Positions 34,656 to 43,501 of a stretch of 64,000 bases of DNA are shown piece after piece. This DNA is from Poriferisodalis sp965116245 (GTDB taxonomy: Bacteria; Actinomycetota; Acidimicrobiia; Acidimicrobiales; Poriferisodalaceae), in NCBI GenBank assembly GCA_965116245.1, contig OZ220497.1, positions 62,001 through 126,000 of the forward strand, read 5' to 3'. Position 1 is the first letter of the stretch, and every line of letters starts with the position of its first letter. Made by a program: the position numbers and the translations under genes. Under the pieces are notes generated by a model. The model was not told where the DNA came from and made no database searches. It saw only the letters and a list, made by a program, of their open reading frames with translations.

Positions 34656-35996
34656 GTGAGCGAGGGTCTATTTGAGGCGGCGGGCAGGGAGAGGCTGTTG
34701 AGGCAGGCGCCATTGGCTGCGCGGCTGAGGCCACGCACGCTTCACGAGATTGTGGGGCAGGATCATTTGCTCGCGCCTGGTCGGCCTTTGCGTGAGTTGA
34801 TTGAGGCCGACAGGTTGTCGTCGGTGATTTTGTGGGGACCACCTGGCACGGGTAAGACGACGTTGGCGCGGGTTGTGGCTGTGTGTACTGCCAAGGAGTT
34901 CTGCGAGCTGTCAGCAGTGAGTGCCTCCGTCAAAGACGTTCGACAGGTCATTGCCGAGGCTCGGCTGCGGATCGGTGAGCACAATCGGGGCACCATTTTG
35001 TTTCTGGACGAGGTTCATCGTTTCAACAAGGCGCAGCAGGACGCTCTGTTGCCCGCGGTTGAAGACGGCGTGATAGTGCTGATGGGCGCCACGACTGAGA
35101 ACCCGCATTTTGAGGTGAACCCACCGCTGCTGTCCCGCTCGACCTTGTTCCGGCTGGTGCCATTGGACGACGCCGCAGTGCGCACACTGATAGGCCGAGC
35201 ACTCACAGCGGAGGCTGCGACGGCTGATGTGGATGCTGTTGATCATCTGATAGCGCGCAGTGGTGGTGACGGCCGTCACGCTCTTACTAGTATCGAAGTA
35301 GCGATAACACTCGCATCGCGCCGCCACGATGCTGCTACCCCGCGAGTCGCCGAGTCTGACGATGTGGCCCATGAACCTGGAGCTGCGCCCGCTTCGGCCA
35401 CACACCCTCACGTAACGCTTGCCGATGCCGAGCACGCAGCGGACGCCAAGGCGGTGCGCTACGGCGCCGACGGTCACTACGACACGATCAGTGCGTTCAT
35501 CAAGTCGCTGCGCGGTTCGGACCCTGATGCCGGGCTGTATTGGCTGGCTCGCATGCTGGACGCAGGCGAGGACCCTCGTTTCATAGCCCGCCGAATGGTG
35601 ATCTTGGCCTCAGAGGACATCGGCATGGCCGACAGCACCGCGCTGCTTGTAGCAGAGGCCGCAGCGCGGGCCGTTGAATACGTGGGCCTGCCCGAAGCGC
35701 AACTCAACCTGGCCCACGCTGTCGTACGGCTAGCCACCGCACCCAAATCAAACCGAGTCACCATCGCGCTAAGCAAAGCCCAAGCAGATGCCCGCGCTGG
35801 TGGCGCTGGCGAAGTACCCATTCACTTGCGCGACGCCCACTACCAGGGTGCAGCGTCGTTGGGCCACGGTGAGGGCTACCTATACCCCCATGACGACCCA
35901 CGCGGGTGGCTCCCCCAGCAACATCGACCCGCCGAAGTAGAGGGCAACACCTATTGGGAACCCACCGAACGCGACAAACGCGAGAGCAACTACTGA
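34656..35996 (+). CDS. rarA: replication-associated recombination protein RarA (MgsA) AAA ATPase
   Basis: 446 residues. Clamp-loader-like ATPase acting at stalled replication forks. Walker A GPPGTGKTT near residue 62, Walker B TILFLDEVHRFNKAQQDALLP, sensor GATTENP and the family C-terminal tetramerisation domain (SAFIKSLRGSDPDAGLYWLARML, then AIALSKAQADARAGG...VPIHLRDAHY). A low-complexity insert of about 45 residues around 225-270 is not usual. Start GTG 34656. Confidence 0.95.
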   Translation: MSEGLFEAAGRERLLRQAPLAARLRPRTLHEIVGQDHLLAPGRPLRELIEADRLSSVILWGPPGTGKTTLARVVAVCTAKEFCELSAVSASVKDVRQVIAEARLRIGEHNRGTILFLDEVHRFNKAQQDALLPAVEDGVIVLMGATTENPHFEVNPPLLSRSTLFRLVPLDDAAVRTLIGRALTAEAATADVDAVDHLIARSGGDGRHALTSIEVAITLASRRHDAATPRVAESDDVAHEPGAAPASATHPHVTLADAEHAADAKAVRYGADGHYDTISAFIKSLRGSDPDAGLYWLARMLDAGEDPRFIARRMVILASEDIGMADSTALLVAEAAARAVEYVGLPEAQLNLAHAVVRLATAPKSNRVTIALSKAQADARAGGAGEVPIHLRDAHYQGAASLGHGEGYLYPHDDPRGWLPQQHRPAEVEGNTYWEPTERDKRESNY

Positions 35997-36140
35997 CCTG
36001 TTGCGACCGGTCGGCAGCCGCATCTTCGTCCCCCTCAACAGCGACATCTGTAGTGAAGCCTGCGATGTCTGGTCGGCTCTCGTGGGTGACTATAGTGCTG
36101 CCTTGTTCACTTGGGCTGCCTCAGCAGCTCACAGTCAAGC

Positions 36141-36241
36141 GAGGTGAAATTGCATGACATGGATTCATGACTACAAGTCGGCGGCGCAGACCAACCAGCC
36201 GCAACGGCCAACCACTAACTCCGGGGGGGGGGGGGGTTATG
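36141..36241 (+). promoter_or_regulatory. start region of the repeat protein: three ATGs ahead of a poly-G tract
   Basis: GAGG at 36141-36144 is the only good ribosome binding site. ATGs at 36154, 36159 and 36167 follow at spacings of 9, 14 and 22 bases, each in a different frame. The 36159 frame stops after three codons, its TGA overlapping the 36167 ATG. With 14 G only 36167 reads into the repeat protein; with 13 or 16 G the well-placed 36154 would. A further in-frame ATG at 36239 lies after the tract, directly ahead of the signal peptide. See the finding on phase variation. Confidence 0.6.
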
Positions 36242-39200
36242 CGTCCCGGTAGATGGCGTGTCGTGCCGCTCGTGGGTTCGTTGCTGGTGGCAACTCTCGC
36301 TCTGGTAGCACAGCCAGCGGCAGCAGCCGCGCCGACCTCACCTGTGAACGTAACGGTGTCAGGTGTCACCCACGATGCGGCAACGGTGACGTTCGCTGAA
36401 GGATCAGGCGGCTGCAAACCGGAGAGCTACGAGTTGAAGCTTGATAGGATCGGTGTTGCCGACTCTCAAGTCCTGACCGTGGCCGCGACAATCACCACAA
36501 AGACGTTTGAGGGGCTGACACCAGCCACGTCGTATCGAATAGGAGTGACACCACAAGCACCCACGTCATGCAGTCCGGGTCAAGGCGAGACCGTATGGTC
36601 CAGCACATTCACCACAGACACAAACTGGCTCGCATTCGATACCTATCAGGAATGCTACGAAGCGGGTGGATGGAAACGCAGCAAAACGAATCCGAACGCG
36701 GCATCGTATCCAATCAATCCGGCCACCGATTACAGCTACACCGGCGGCAACATGCTCTACGAAACCTGCGTAGCACCACCCACCACAACCACAAAGTCAA
36801 CAACTACAACGACGGCTACTACTACGACTACTACGTCCACAACAACTACAACGCCACCGACAACTACAACGACAACAACGACAACTACAACGACTTCAAC
36901 GACGACAACTACGACTACCCCGACGTATGTCGTTAGTACGTCCGAGAGTGGCTACATTGCAATCGCCGCTGGCCTATATCACTCGTGTGGCATTCGCAAA
37001 AACGGCACCGCCGTCTGCTGGGGCAACAACGACTACCGGCAAACTGATATATCTGAAGGCAAATACAAAGCTATCACAGCAGGCCTATATCACTCTTGTG
37101 GGATACGCACAAATGGCACCGCCACCTGTTGGGGCAGAAACGTGGAAGGGCAGTTAACGGCGCCGAGCGGCAGTTACAAAACCATCACGGCCGGATCTTT
37201 GCACTCTTGTGGGATACACACAAATGGCACCGCCGTCTGCTGGGGCTACAACCAAGACGGCCAATCAACAGTACCCAGTGGAAAATACAAAGCCATCTCG
37301 GCTGGCTCTGATCACTCTTGTGGGATACGCACAAATGGCACCGCCGTCTGCTGGGGCAACAACGGGCTCGGACAATCAACGGTGCCCAGTGGCACTTACA
37401 GAGCCATCACGGCTGGCTCTGATCACTCTTGTGGGATACGCACAAATGGCACCGCCGTCTGCTGGGGTAACGCGGCCACACAATCGACAGTGCCTAGCGG
37501 CAAATACAAAGCCATCACAGCCGGGTTCGGGTACTCGTGTGGGATACGCACAAGCGGCACCGCCACCTGCTGGGGCAACAACTCGTTCGGACAACTAACG
37601 GCGCCCAGCGGCAAATACAAAGCCATCACAGCCGGAGCGTTGCACGCATGTGCGATACACACAGACGGAACCGCCGTCTGCTGGGGCAACAACCAACACG
37701 AACAAACCGACGTACCTGCCGGCGCATATACATCTATCACAGCAGGCCTATATCACTCTTGTGGGATACGCACAAGCGGCACCGCAGTCTGCTGGGGCAA
37801 CAGCATAGAGCAATCGACAGTTCCCAGCGGCACATACAAAGCCATCACAGCCGGATATTGGCATTCGTGTGGGATACGCACAAACGGCACCGCCACCTGC
37901 TGGGGCAACAGCTTAGAGCAATTGACAGTTCCCAGCGGCACATACAAAGCCATCACAGCCGGACATCGGCATTCGTGTGGGATACGCACAAACGGCACCG
38001 CCACCTGCTGGGGCAACAACGCATACGGGCAATCGACAGTTCCCAGCGGCACATACAAAGCCATCACAGCCGGACGTGGGCATTCGTGTGGGATACGCAC
38101 AAACGGCACCGCCACCTGCTGGGGGGACAACTTCTTCGGACAATTGTCGGTGCCCAGCGGCACATACAAAGCCATCACAGCCGGACGTGGGCATTCGTGT
38201 GGGATACGCACAAACGGCACCGCCACCTGCTGGGGGATCAACGGATTTGGGCAATCGACGGTGCCCAACGGCACATACAAAGCCATCACAGCCGCACACG
38301 AGCACACGTGCGGGATACGCACCGACGGCACCGCCACCTGCTGGGGCAACAACCTGTCCGGAAGATCAACGGCGCCCAGCGGCACATACAAAGCCATCAC
38401 AGCCGGACTTGGGCATTCGTGTGGGTTACGCACTGACGGCACCGCCACCTGCTGGGGCAACAACACATACGGGCAAACCAGCGTGCCCAGTGGAACTTAC
38501 AAAGCCATCACAGCCGCACACGAGCACACGTGCGGGATACGCACCGACGGCACCGCCACCTGCTGGGACGACAAAACACACGGGCGATCGACGGCGCCCA
38601 GTGGAACTTACAAGGCCATCACAGCCGCACACGAGCACACGTGCGGGATACGCACCGACGGCACCGCCACCTGCTGGGGCAACAACACATACGGGCAAAC
38701 CAGCGTGCCCAGTGGAACTTACAAAGCCATCACAGCCGCACACGAGCACACGTGCGGGATACGCACCGACGGCACCGCCACCTGCTGGGGCAACAACGGA
38801 TTCGGGCAATCGACAGTCCCCAGCGGCACATACAAAGCCATCACAGTCGGCCAATTTCACTCGTGTGGGATACGCACAAGCGGTATCGCCATCTGCTGGG
38901 GCAACAACGGGTCAGGACAATCAACGGTGCCCAACGGCAGTTACAAGGCCGTCACGGCTGGCTCTGATCACTCATGTGGGATACGCACAAGCGGCATTGC
39001 CACCTGCTGGGGCAACAACGGATTCGGGCAATCGACAGTCCCCAGCGGCACATACAAAGCCATCACAGCTGGCAAGTATCACTCGTGTGGGATACGCACA
39101 AACGGCACCGCCACCTGCTGGGGCAACAACACATACGGACAATTGTCGGTGCCCAGCGGCACATACAAGGTCATCACGGCCGGAGATTGGCACTCTTGTG

Positions 39201-39265
39201 GGATATATACAAACGGCACCGCCACCTGCTGGGGGCGATATTCGTTGCTTTTGAGTGTCTATTAG
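36167..39265 (+). CDS. secreted protein with 21 RCC1-like repeats
   Basis: Up to 1032 residues. A basic leader crosses the poly-G tract, then a signal peptide (VVPLVGSLLVATLALVAQPAAAA) suggests export. Residues 45-145 resemble an FN3-like module, followed by a Cys-containing segment (YQECYEAGG) and a linker of about 50 residues that is nearly all Thr. From residue 263 there are 21 units of about 37 residues, consensus YKAITAGxxHSCGIRTNGTA then TCWGNNxxGQSTVPSGT. This resembles RCC1/BLIP-II beta-propeller repeats, with two Cys per unit. The last unit ends abruptly in RYSLLLSVY with no sortase motif or membrane anchor. Likely a secreted or surface binding protein; ligand unknown. Confidence 0.85.
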   Translation: MTTSRRRRPTSRNGQPLTPGGGGVMRPGRWRVVPLVGSLLVATLALVAQPAAAAAPTSPVNVTVSGVTHDAATVTFAEGSGGCKPESYELKLDRIGVADSQVLTVAATITTKTFEGLTPATSYRIGVTPQAPTSCSPGQGETVWSSTFTTDTNWLAFDTYQECYEAGGWKRSKTNPNAASYPINPATDYSYTGGNMLYETCVAPPTTTTKSTTTTTATTTTTTSTTTTTPPTTTTTTTTTTTTSTTTTTTTPTYVVSTSESGYIAIAAGLYHSCGIRKNGTAVCWGNNDYRQTDISEGKYKAITAGLYHSCGIRTNGTATCWGRNVEGQLTAPSGSYKTITAGSLHSCGIHTNGTAVCWGYNQDGQSTVPSGKYKAISAGSDHSCGIRTNGTAVCWGNNGLGQSTVPSGTYRAITAGSDHSCGIRTNGTAVCWGNAATQSTVPSGKYKAITAGFGYSCGIRTSGTATCWGNNSFGQLTAPSGKYKAITAGALHACAIHTDGTAVCWGNNQHEQTDVPAGAYTSITAGLYHSCGIRTSGTAVCWGNSIEQSTVPSGTYKAITAGYWHSCGIRTNGTATCWGNSLEQLTVPSGTYKAITAGHRHSCGIRTNGTATCWGNNAYGQSTVPSGTYKAITAGRGHSCGIRTNGTATCWGDNFFGQLSVPSGTYKAITAGRGHSCGIRTNGTATCWGINGFGQSTVPNGTYKAITAAHEHTCGIRTDGTATCWGNNLSGRSTAPSGTYKAITAGLGHSCGLRTDGTATCWGNNTYGQTSVPSGTYKAITAAHEHTCGIRTDGTATCWDDKTHGRSTAPSGTYKAITAAHEHTCGIRTDGTATCWGNNTYGQTSVPSGTYKAITAAHEHTCGIRTDGTATCWGNNGFGQSTVPSGTYKAITVGQFHSCGIRTSGIAICWGNNGSGQSTVPNGSYKAVTAGSDHSCGIRTSGIATCWGNNGFGQSTVPSGTYKAITAGKYHSCGIRTNGTATCWGNNTYGQLSVPSGTYKVITAGDWHSCGIYTNGTATCWGRYSLLLSVY
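36223..36236 (+). repeat. poly-G tract, 14 G
   Basis: Uninterrupted run of 14 G between the upstream start codons and the signal peptide of the RCC1-repeat protein. Homopolymers of this length slip readily during replication, changing the reading frame. The true count may also be blurred by sequencing. Confidence 0.9.
36782..36930 (+). repeat. ACN microsatellite encoding a poly-Thr linker
   Basis: Roughly 48 codons, nearly all ACA, ACC, ACT or ACG, with occasional Ser, Lys, Ala and Pro. It encodes a Thr-rich, probably extended and glycosylatable stalk between the FN3-like module and the repeats. A similar stalk occurs at about 53890-54015. Confidence 0.85.
36953..39262 (+). repeat. 111-bp tandem repeat array encoding RCC1-like units
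   Basis: Twenty-one units of about 111 bases (a few are 105-108). Units in the second half are nearly identical at DNA level, for example the three containing AAHEHTCGIRTDGTATCW. Such an array is prone to unit gain and loss by recombination. The array keeps long open frames on both strands, which are shadows rather than genes. Confidence 0.92.
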
Positions 39266-39636
39266 GATCTTGGGAGTCAGGATGAAGTTATGCCGCTGGC
39301 CAAGTCGCCAGGATGTGGCGACACTTCGTTATAGCGAGGGGGAGCCAGGATGTAAGCGGTCAGTTTGGTGCGCCAGCAGGGCGTTGGTTGAACACGGCAC
39401 GGTGAAGCTTGTCGCGGGCCAGCTTGGTCATCGGGCTGGCGTCGGTGCGTAGGTAGGTGCGTGGGCGTGACAGCATTTATGGGTGATCAACCCTGGGTTG
39501 GTGGCGTTCGTTGGATTGGGTGGTAGCGGTGTTGCCTATCGCGCTGGGTTGGTTTGTACTGCGTCGGATTGCACAGCGTCGGATTGCGCGGCGCTTGTTG
39601 GTGCCGTTCTCAAGTAACGCTGTTTCTGTTAGCAGC
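39266..39636. other. 371-base gap with CAGGATG repeats, no clear gene
   Basis: CAGGATG occurs three times at 39276, 39309 and 39347, preceded by GT, GC and GC. The middle copy is the loop of a perfect hairpin GTCGCC-AGGATGT-GGCGAC. A 38-codon minus-strand frame (about 39365-39478) begins MLSRPRTYLRTD and contains MTKLARDKLHRAVFN, which looks protein-like but matches no family I can name. GCGTCGGATTG occurs twice near 39563 and 39579. The stretch may be a relic of a mobile element or gene. Confidence 0.35.
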
Positions 39637-40701
39637 TCAGTTCTCTAACGGGATCACCGCGCTGGGTCCGATGCGGACTGTGACATCGGCACCCACCGGG
39701 GGGGCGTGGGGCGTGAGACTCTCTAGTGAAACCGACACGCCGTCAACGTCCGCTTCGAGTCGCAATTCGTAGCGGTCGCCACGAAAGCGCCTCCGGTTCA
39801 CTTTGGCCCGGAGTTGCACAACCCCGCTTTCTCTAGCCGGGCTGTCGTCGCTGTTGTCGCCAGCCCGGCTGCTGTCGCTGTTGTCGTCGCTTGGGGCCGC
39901 CGCATCCACCTCGATGCGATCCGAACGCAGCACGAAGCCTTGCTCGTGCCCCGCAACCCGCCTCAGCAGCGCAGCGGAATCGGCCCCAAAAACGTTGGCG
40001 TGCCCCAAGAACCTTGCCACCTGCGCAGTACGAGGATCGGTCCACACCTGTTCGGGAGTGCCGACCCGCAACAAACGCCCATCGGCCATCACTGCTATTC
40101 GATCAGCCAACGCGAATGCCTCGTGATGGTCGTGAGTGACGTGTACCGCTGTCACACCCACTTGGTCCAGCACGGGCCGTAGTTCGTCTATCAGCCGCAG
40201 ACGTAGGAGCTGATCCAGCGACCCAAACGGCTCGTCCAGCAGCAATACACCCGGTTCGGGCGCTAGCGCCCGAGCCAGCGACACCCGCTGCGCTTCGCCG
40301 CCCGACAGCGTGGCCACATCGCGACTCTCAAAGCCCGCTAGGCCGACCAACTCAAGCACTTCGGCTACTCGGCGCTGACGTCCAGCGGCACGCACTTTCG
40401 CCATACGCAGGCCGAAGGCCACGTTTCCAGCAACGTCGTAGTGCGGGAACAGCACCTCGTCTTGGAACATCAGGCCGATTCCGCGCTGATCGGGACGTTG
40501 GCCGGTTAGGTCGCGACCGTCTAGCTCAATGCGGCCAGCGTCCAGCGGCTGTAAGCCGGAAGCGGCTCGAAGCAACGTGGTCTTGCCGCAGCCCGACGGC
40601 CCGAGCAGCACCACCATTTCGCCATCGCCGACAGCGAGATCCACTCCGTCTAGCGCCTTGACGCCATCGAACCTGACGTGCGCGCCGCAGATCTTCAGCA
40701 T
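39637..40701 (-). CDS. ABC transporter ATP-binding protein (importer type, TOBE domain)
   Basis: 354 residues from ATG 40701, chosen because MLKICGAHVRFDGVKALDGVDL matches the normal family start; upstream ATG 40731 and TTG 40743 add a repetitive KNGVLKSG leader. Walker A is GPSGCGKTTLL, the ABC signature LSGGEAQRVSLARAL, Walker B VLLLDEPFGSLD, switch His in HVTHDHHEA. The C-terminal 110 residues form a TOBE-like domain with a Ser/Asp-rich insert (SDDNSDSS). It resembles the FbpC/PotA/ThiQ group. No permease or binding protein lies nearby in this window, so the substrate is unknown. Confidence 0.9.
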   Translation of the reverse strand: MLKICGAHVRFDGVKALDGVDLAVGDGEMVVLLGPSGCGKTTLLRAASGLQPLDAGRIELDGRDLTGQRPDQRGIGLMFQDEVLFPHYDVAGNVAFGLRMAKVRAAGRQRRVAEVLELVGLAGFESRDVATLSGGEAQRVSLARALAPEPGVLLLDEPFGSLDQLLRLRLIDELRPVLDQVGVTAVHVTHDHHEAFALADRIAVMADGRLLRVGTPEQVWTDPRTAQVARFLGHANVFGADSAALLRRVAGHEQGFVLRSDRIEVDAAAPSDDNSDSSRAGDNSDDSPARESGVVQLRAKVNRRRFRGDRYELRLEADVDGVSVSLESLTPHAPPVGADVTVRIGPSAVIPLEN

Positions 40702-40807
40702 CCCGCTCTTCAAAACCCCGTTCTTCGGCATTTGACTCTTCAACGTCCCACTAGTCGGCGTTCGACTCTCGGCATGCGGGGCCGCAGCTCGTGTCCATGA
40801 CTAAACG

Positions 40808-41758
40808 CTACGCATGATGCGCTCTCGGTTGAACGCGGCTACCAGCCAGCGAGACCCAGTCATCCAGGCGAACCGAATCGCCTAGATGAATACCGCAACG
40901 GGTAAACGCAGCGGCGACCGTTGATGCCTGCGCCGCCGAGATTCCACTGACCGCTAGGTGGCCGTTTGGCGATACACGGTCGGCTATGTCTGTCGCATGT
41001 GCCAAGAGAACGTCTGCGGTGATGTTGGCGACGACAACGTCGAATGAGCCGAGTTGTGTGGTGCCGACTGGGGTCGTGCTGAAACTGGCTACGCCATCGA
41101 GATTGTTGCGGGTGGCGTTGGCCTTCGCAGACGACACAGCCGACGCCTCAATATCGATACCTACAGCCTCCGCGACACCCAACCGAGCCGCTACGAGAGC
41201 CAATACCCCGCTGCCGCTGCCCACATCTAGCACTCGCTCACCGCCAGCGATGTGCTCGGCAAGCCATGAGGCCAACAAACGCGTGGACGGGTGAGCTCCT
41301 GCACCGAAGCTCTGTCCAGGATCGATCTCAACAACCGCCGGAGCGTCGCAATCGGCCCACGGAAAACAGACCGCCAGATCGTCGCTCACGCGCACCGCTC
41401 GGTTGCGGTTCATCCAGCCAACCGCATGAGCAGCGTCGGGCGGGCCCAGCACGGCTGCGTGGCCTGCCGCCCGCAACCGTCTGGTGAGGTGCCGCGCCGC
41501 TGCATCGTCGAACACTCGAATCCAACTAACCCAGCGGCCTCGCCGCAGCCGCTCGTGACTCATATCTAGTGCTGCGGACCGGAGCCAATCCATCTGCGCC
41601 AGAGTGTCAAGCTCGTTGCCTGCTCGATGCTGGCCTCGGAGAAGGGCCGACCCAGTTGGGGCCTGTGGACCCAGACCCAGTGGCGCTCCGTCGGCCAGCA
41701 CGACGCAGGCGCCACCGGACCGGTGGTGGCACAATGATGTTGGTAGAGCCCGGCTCAT
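40808..41758 (-). CDS. prmA: ribosomal protein L11 methyltransferase
   Basis: 316 residues. PrmA trimethylates ribosomal protein L11. FGAGAHPSTRLLASWL is the substrate-proximal signature, VLDVGSGSGVLALVAARLG is SAM motif I, and VVANITADVLLAHA corresponds to the NILA-type catalytic motif. About 100 N-terminal residues form the divergent L11-binding domain and include a repeated Ala/Gly-rich start. It lies next to the tmRNA gene, transcribed away from it. Confidence 0.85.
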   Translation of the reverse strand: MSRALPTSLCHHRSGGACVVLADGAPLGLGPQAPTGSALLRGQHRAGNELDTLAQMDWLRSAALDMSHERLRRGRWVSWIRVFDDAAARHLTRRLRAAGHAAVLGPPDAAHAVGWMNRNRAVRVSDDLAVCFPWADCDAPAVVEIDPGQSFGAGAHPSTRLLASWLAEHIAGGERVLDVGSGSGVLALVAARLGVAEAVGIDIEASAVSSAKANATRNNLDGVASFSTTPVGTTQLGSFDVVVANITADVLLAHATDIADRVSPNGHLAVSGISAAQASTVAAAFTRCGIHLGDSVRLDDWVSLAGSRVQPRAHHA

Positions 41759-41824
41759 GGCTTAGCGTGCTAGTTGGCCGCGGTGTTCCACAGCGGTGCG
41801 ATTACATGCGACTACAAATGTCAC

Positions 41825-42188
41825 GGGGGTGATCGGTTTCGACTTTGACGGTTGAAGTGAGAGAAGCGAGTCGTGGTCTCCGGATCCACGAAAAAGAGCC
41901 GGAAACAAATACAAACGCCAACGTCGATCAAGACGATCTGGTGCTCGCGGCCTAACCCTAGGTTGCGAGTTCGGCCCGGTAGCCCCAGTCCTGCGGGCAT
42001 CGGTGCCTTCATCTGCAGGGCTCGCCCGCTGCCCGTGCCGACGGGGTGACGGGGACACGCACAGACGGCTACGGCGATTGCCAGGGTGTCGCTGCCCTCG
42101 GTCGCTCGACAATCTCACAGCGACTGCACTCGGAGAAGGCTCACCGAAACGTTGAAGGACGCGGGTTCGATTCCCGCCACCTCCACCA
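41825..42188 (+). ncRNA. ssrA: transfer-messenger RNA
   Basis: The 5' end GGGGGTGATCGGTTTCGAC is typical, and the 3' end has GGGTTCGATTCCCGCC followed by ACCTCCACCA, a T-arm and acceptor with encoded CCA. GGGGGTG (41825-41831) pairs with CACCTCC (42178-42184), with one G-U pair. The tag frame starts at GCC 41917 and reads ANVDQDDLVLAA to TAA at 41953-41955. The RNA is about 364 bases and rescues stalled ribosomes, marking the nascent chain for ClpXP. The resume codon choice is inferred from the tag ending in LAA. Confidence 0.95.
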
Positions 42189-42250
42189 CCAAGACTCTGC
42201 TACAGCCAAGACTCTGCTACAGCGATTGCGTTACGCGACTTCGCTGTAGC
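42189..42250 (+). repeat. 17-bp tandem duplication and hairpin after tmRNA
   Basis: CCAAGACTCTGCTACAG is repeated perfectly at 42189-42205 and 42206-42222. GCTACAGCGA (42216-42225) then pairs with TCGCTGTAGC (42241-42250) around a 15-base loop, which could be a terminator-like or processing hairpin although no T run follows. The remaining 100 bases before the oxygenase gene hold short CTGGCA repeats (near 42299-42335) and no gene. Confidence 0.7.
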
Positions 42251-42353
42251 GATTGCGCCACAACAATTGCTCAACAAGGGCTGTTTCCCCATCAGAGCTG
42301 GCAACTCTGGCAGATCTGGCAGTAGGTCTGGCCAGCCTTCAAAAGATGGCAGA

Positions 42354-43415
42354 TCAGCTTTGCTGAACGAACTCGGCTTGGCCGACTATCTCGGGATAGC
42401 TGCGGGCGAAGTAGTTCCAGAGCTGCTCGCCGTAGGTGCTGGGCCGGTAATCGCTGGCCATGTCGCCGACTCCGGCCTGCAGCTCTTCTCGGGGAGCCAT
42501 GAAACCAGCTTTGGTGTGGCGCGGGCTGGCGGCAACCGCCTCGGCGAAGCGTGTGGCTAGGGGTAGCGGCTCTAGCGAGGCGTGCAATGACGGGCCATAG
42601 AAGTGACCGCTGGCGTAACGCTCAACCTCAGATAAGACCCGATGTGGGGTCGCTACTAGGTAGTTGCCGGTCATGGCCTGCAGGCTCTCGCCGAGGTTGA
42701 CCACCAGGGAACCGGGTACTGCTGGCACATCTATCCACTGCCCCGCCGGATTCTGGACTTGCAGTCCGGGCGTCTGGCCGGTGGCGAGGATCGTGAGGAA
42801 CCCGATGTCATGATGGGCGTTTACCCCCGCAGCGCCAGGCGGCGTGGCCGGATAATGAATCAACTTGGTAAGCGACATGGGTTCATCGCCGATGAACTGT
42901 CGCAGATGGCTCGGCGACAGCCCCAAGCCGGTCCAAAGCACGCCCAGCAGTTGCGCTGCAACCGCACTTAGCGCCTCCGACCACTGGTTGCTGAGCTTTT
43001 TGTGGCCGGGGAGCACATCGTCGGGGAGCCATTGGTTAGGGCCCAACAATCGCAGATAGTGGGGATCGGCACCTTGTTCGCGAGCTGGCCATTCGGTCCA
43101 GCAGTCAATCTGTTCTCGGATGTCTGGGCGGTTGTTGGTGTACTCGGTGCCGAGCGGTTCCCAGCCCCTGAAGTGGCGCGACGAACGCTTGTCGATGAGA
43201 CCCTTGCGGTCAGCGGGAAGGCTGAAGAAACGGTGCATCATCTCAAAGACATCGGCCTGCAACTCCTCGCTGATGCCGTGATTGAGGATCAGAACGAAAC
43301 CCACCTCGTGACAGGCCTCGGTCAGTTCCTCCACTAGGGAACTGGGTGCAGCATGCCCAGCCGCGAGCGGCGACACGTCTATAACGGGGATGCTGTTGAA
43401 CTGGGTAGCGGCCAC
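42354..43415 (-). CDS. isopenicillin N synthase-like 2-oxoglutarate/Fe(II) oxygenase
   Basis: 353 residues. The iron-binding His-x-Asp is in NAHHDIGFLTIL and the distal His in TPHRVLSEVERY, with the Arg/Ser-type cosubstrate site after it. The N-terminal DIOX_N-like part starts IPVIDVSPLAAG. These enzymes hydroxylate or desaturate small molecules with O2 and 2-oxoglutarate; the substrate is unknown. A near copy of its GWEPLGTEYTNNRP segment recurs as an isolated fragment at 53210-53266. It is not linked to an obvious biosynthetic cluster. Confidence 0.88.
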   Translation of the reverse strand: MAATQFNSIPVIDVSPLAAGHAAPSSLVEELTEACHEVGFVLILNHGISEELQADVFEMMHRFFSLPADRKGLIDKRSSRHFRGWEPLGTEYTNNRPDIREQIDCWTEWPAREQGADPHYLRLLGPNQWLPDDVLPGHKKLSNQWSEALSAVAAQLLGVLWTGLGLSPSHLRQFIGDEPMSLTKLIHYPATPPGAAGVNAHHDIGFLTILATGQTPGLQVQNPAGQWIDVPAVPGSLVVNLGESLQAMTGNYLVATPHRVLSEVERYASGHFYGPSLHASLEPLPLATRFAEAVAASPRHTKAGFMAPREELQAGVGDMASDYRPSTYGEQLWNYFARSYPEIVGQAEFVQQS

Positions 43416-43501
43416 GGTCGGATCCTACGGCAGAAGTGGCACGCGCAGCGAGGCGAGCCAATCAGTAGGTCCGCCCGGTCACGAAGACCGCTCTGGTGCG
43501 C

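Noticed and set aside
37423..39254. Several long open frames on both strands across the RCC1 repeat array
   Set aside because: They arise because a repeat of 111 bases (divisible by three) keeps every frame open; they lack starts, domains and plausible composition.
36953..39262. CRISPR array
   Set aside because: Units are contiguous, in frame, 111 bases long, and encode a protein; there are no distinct spacers and no cas genes.
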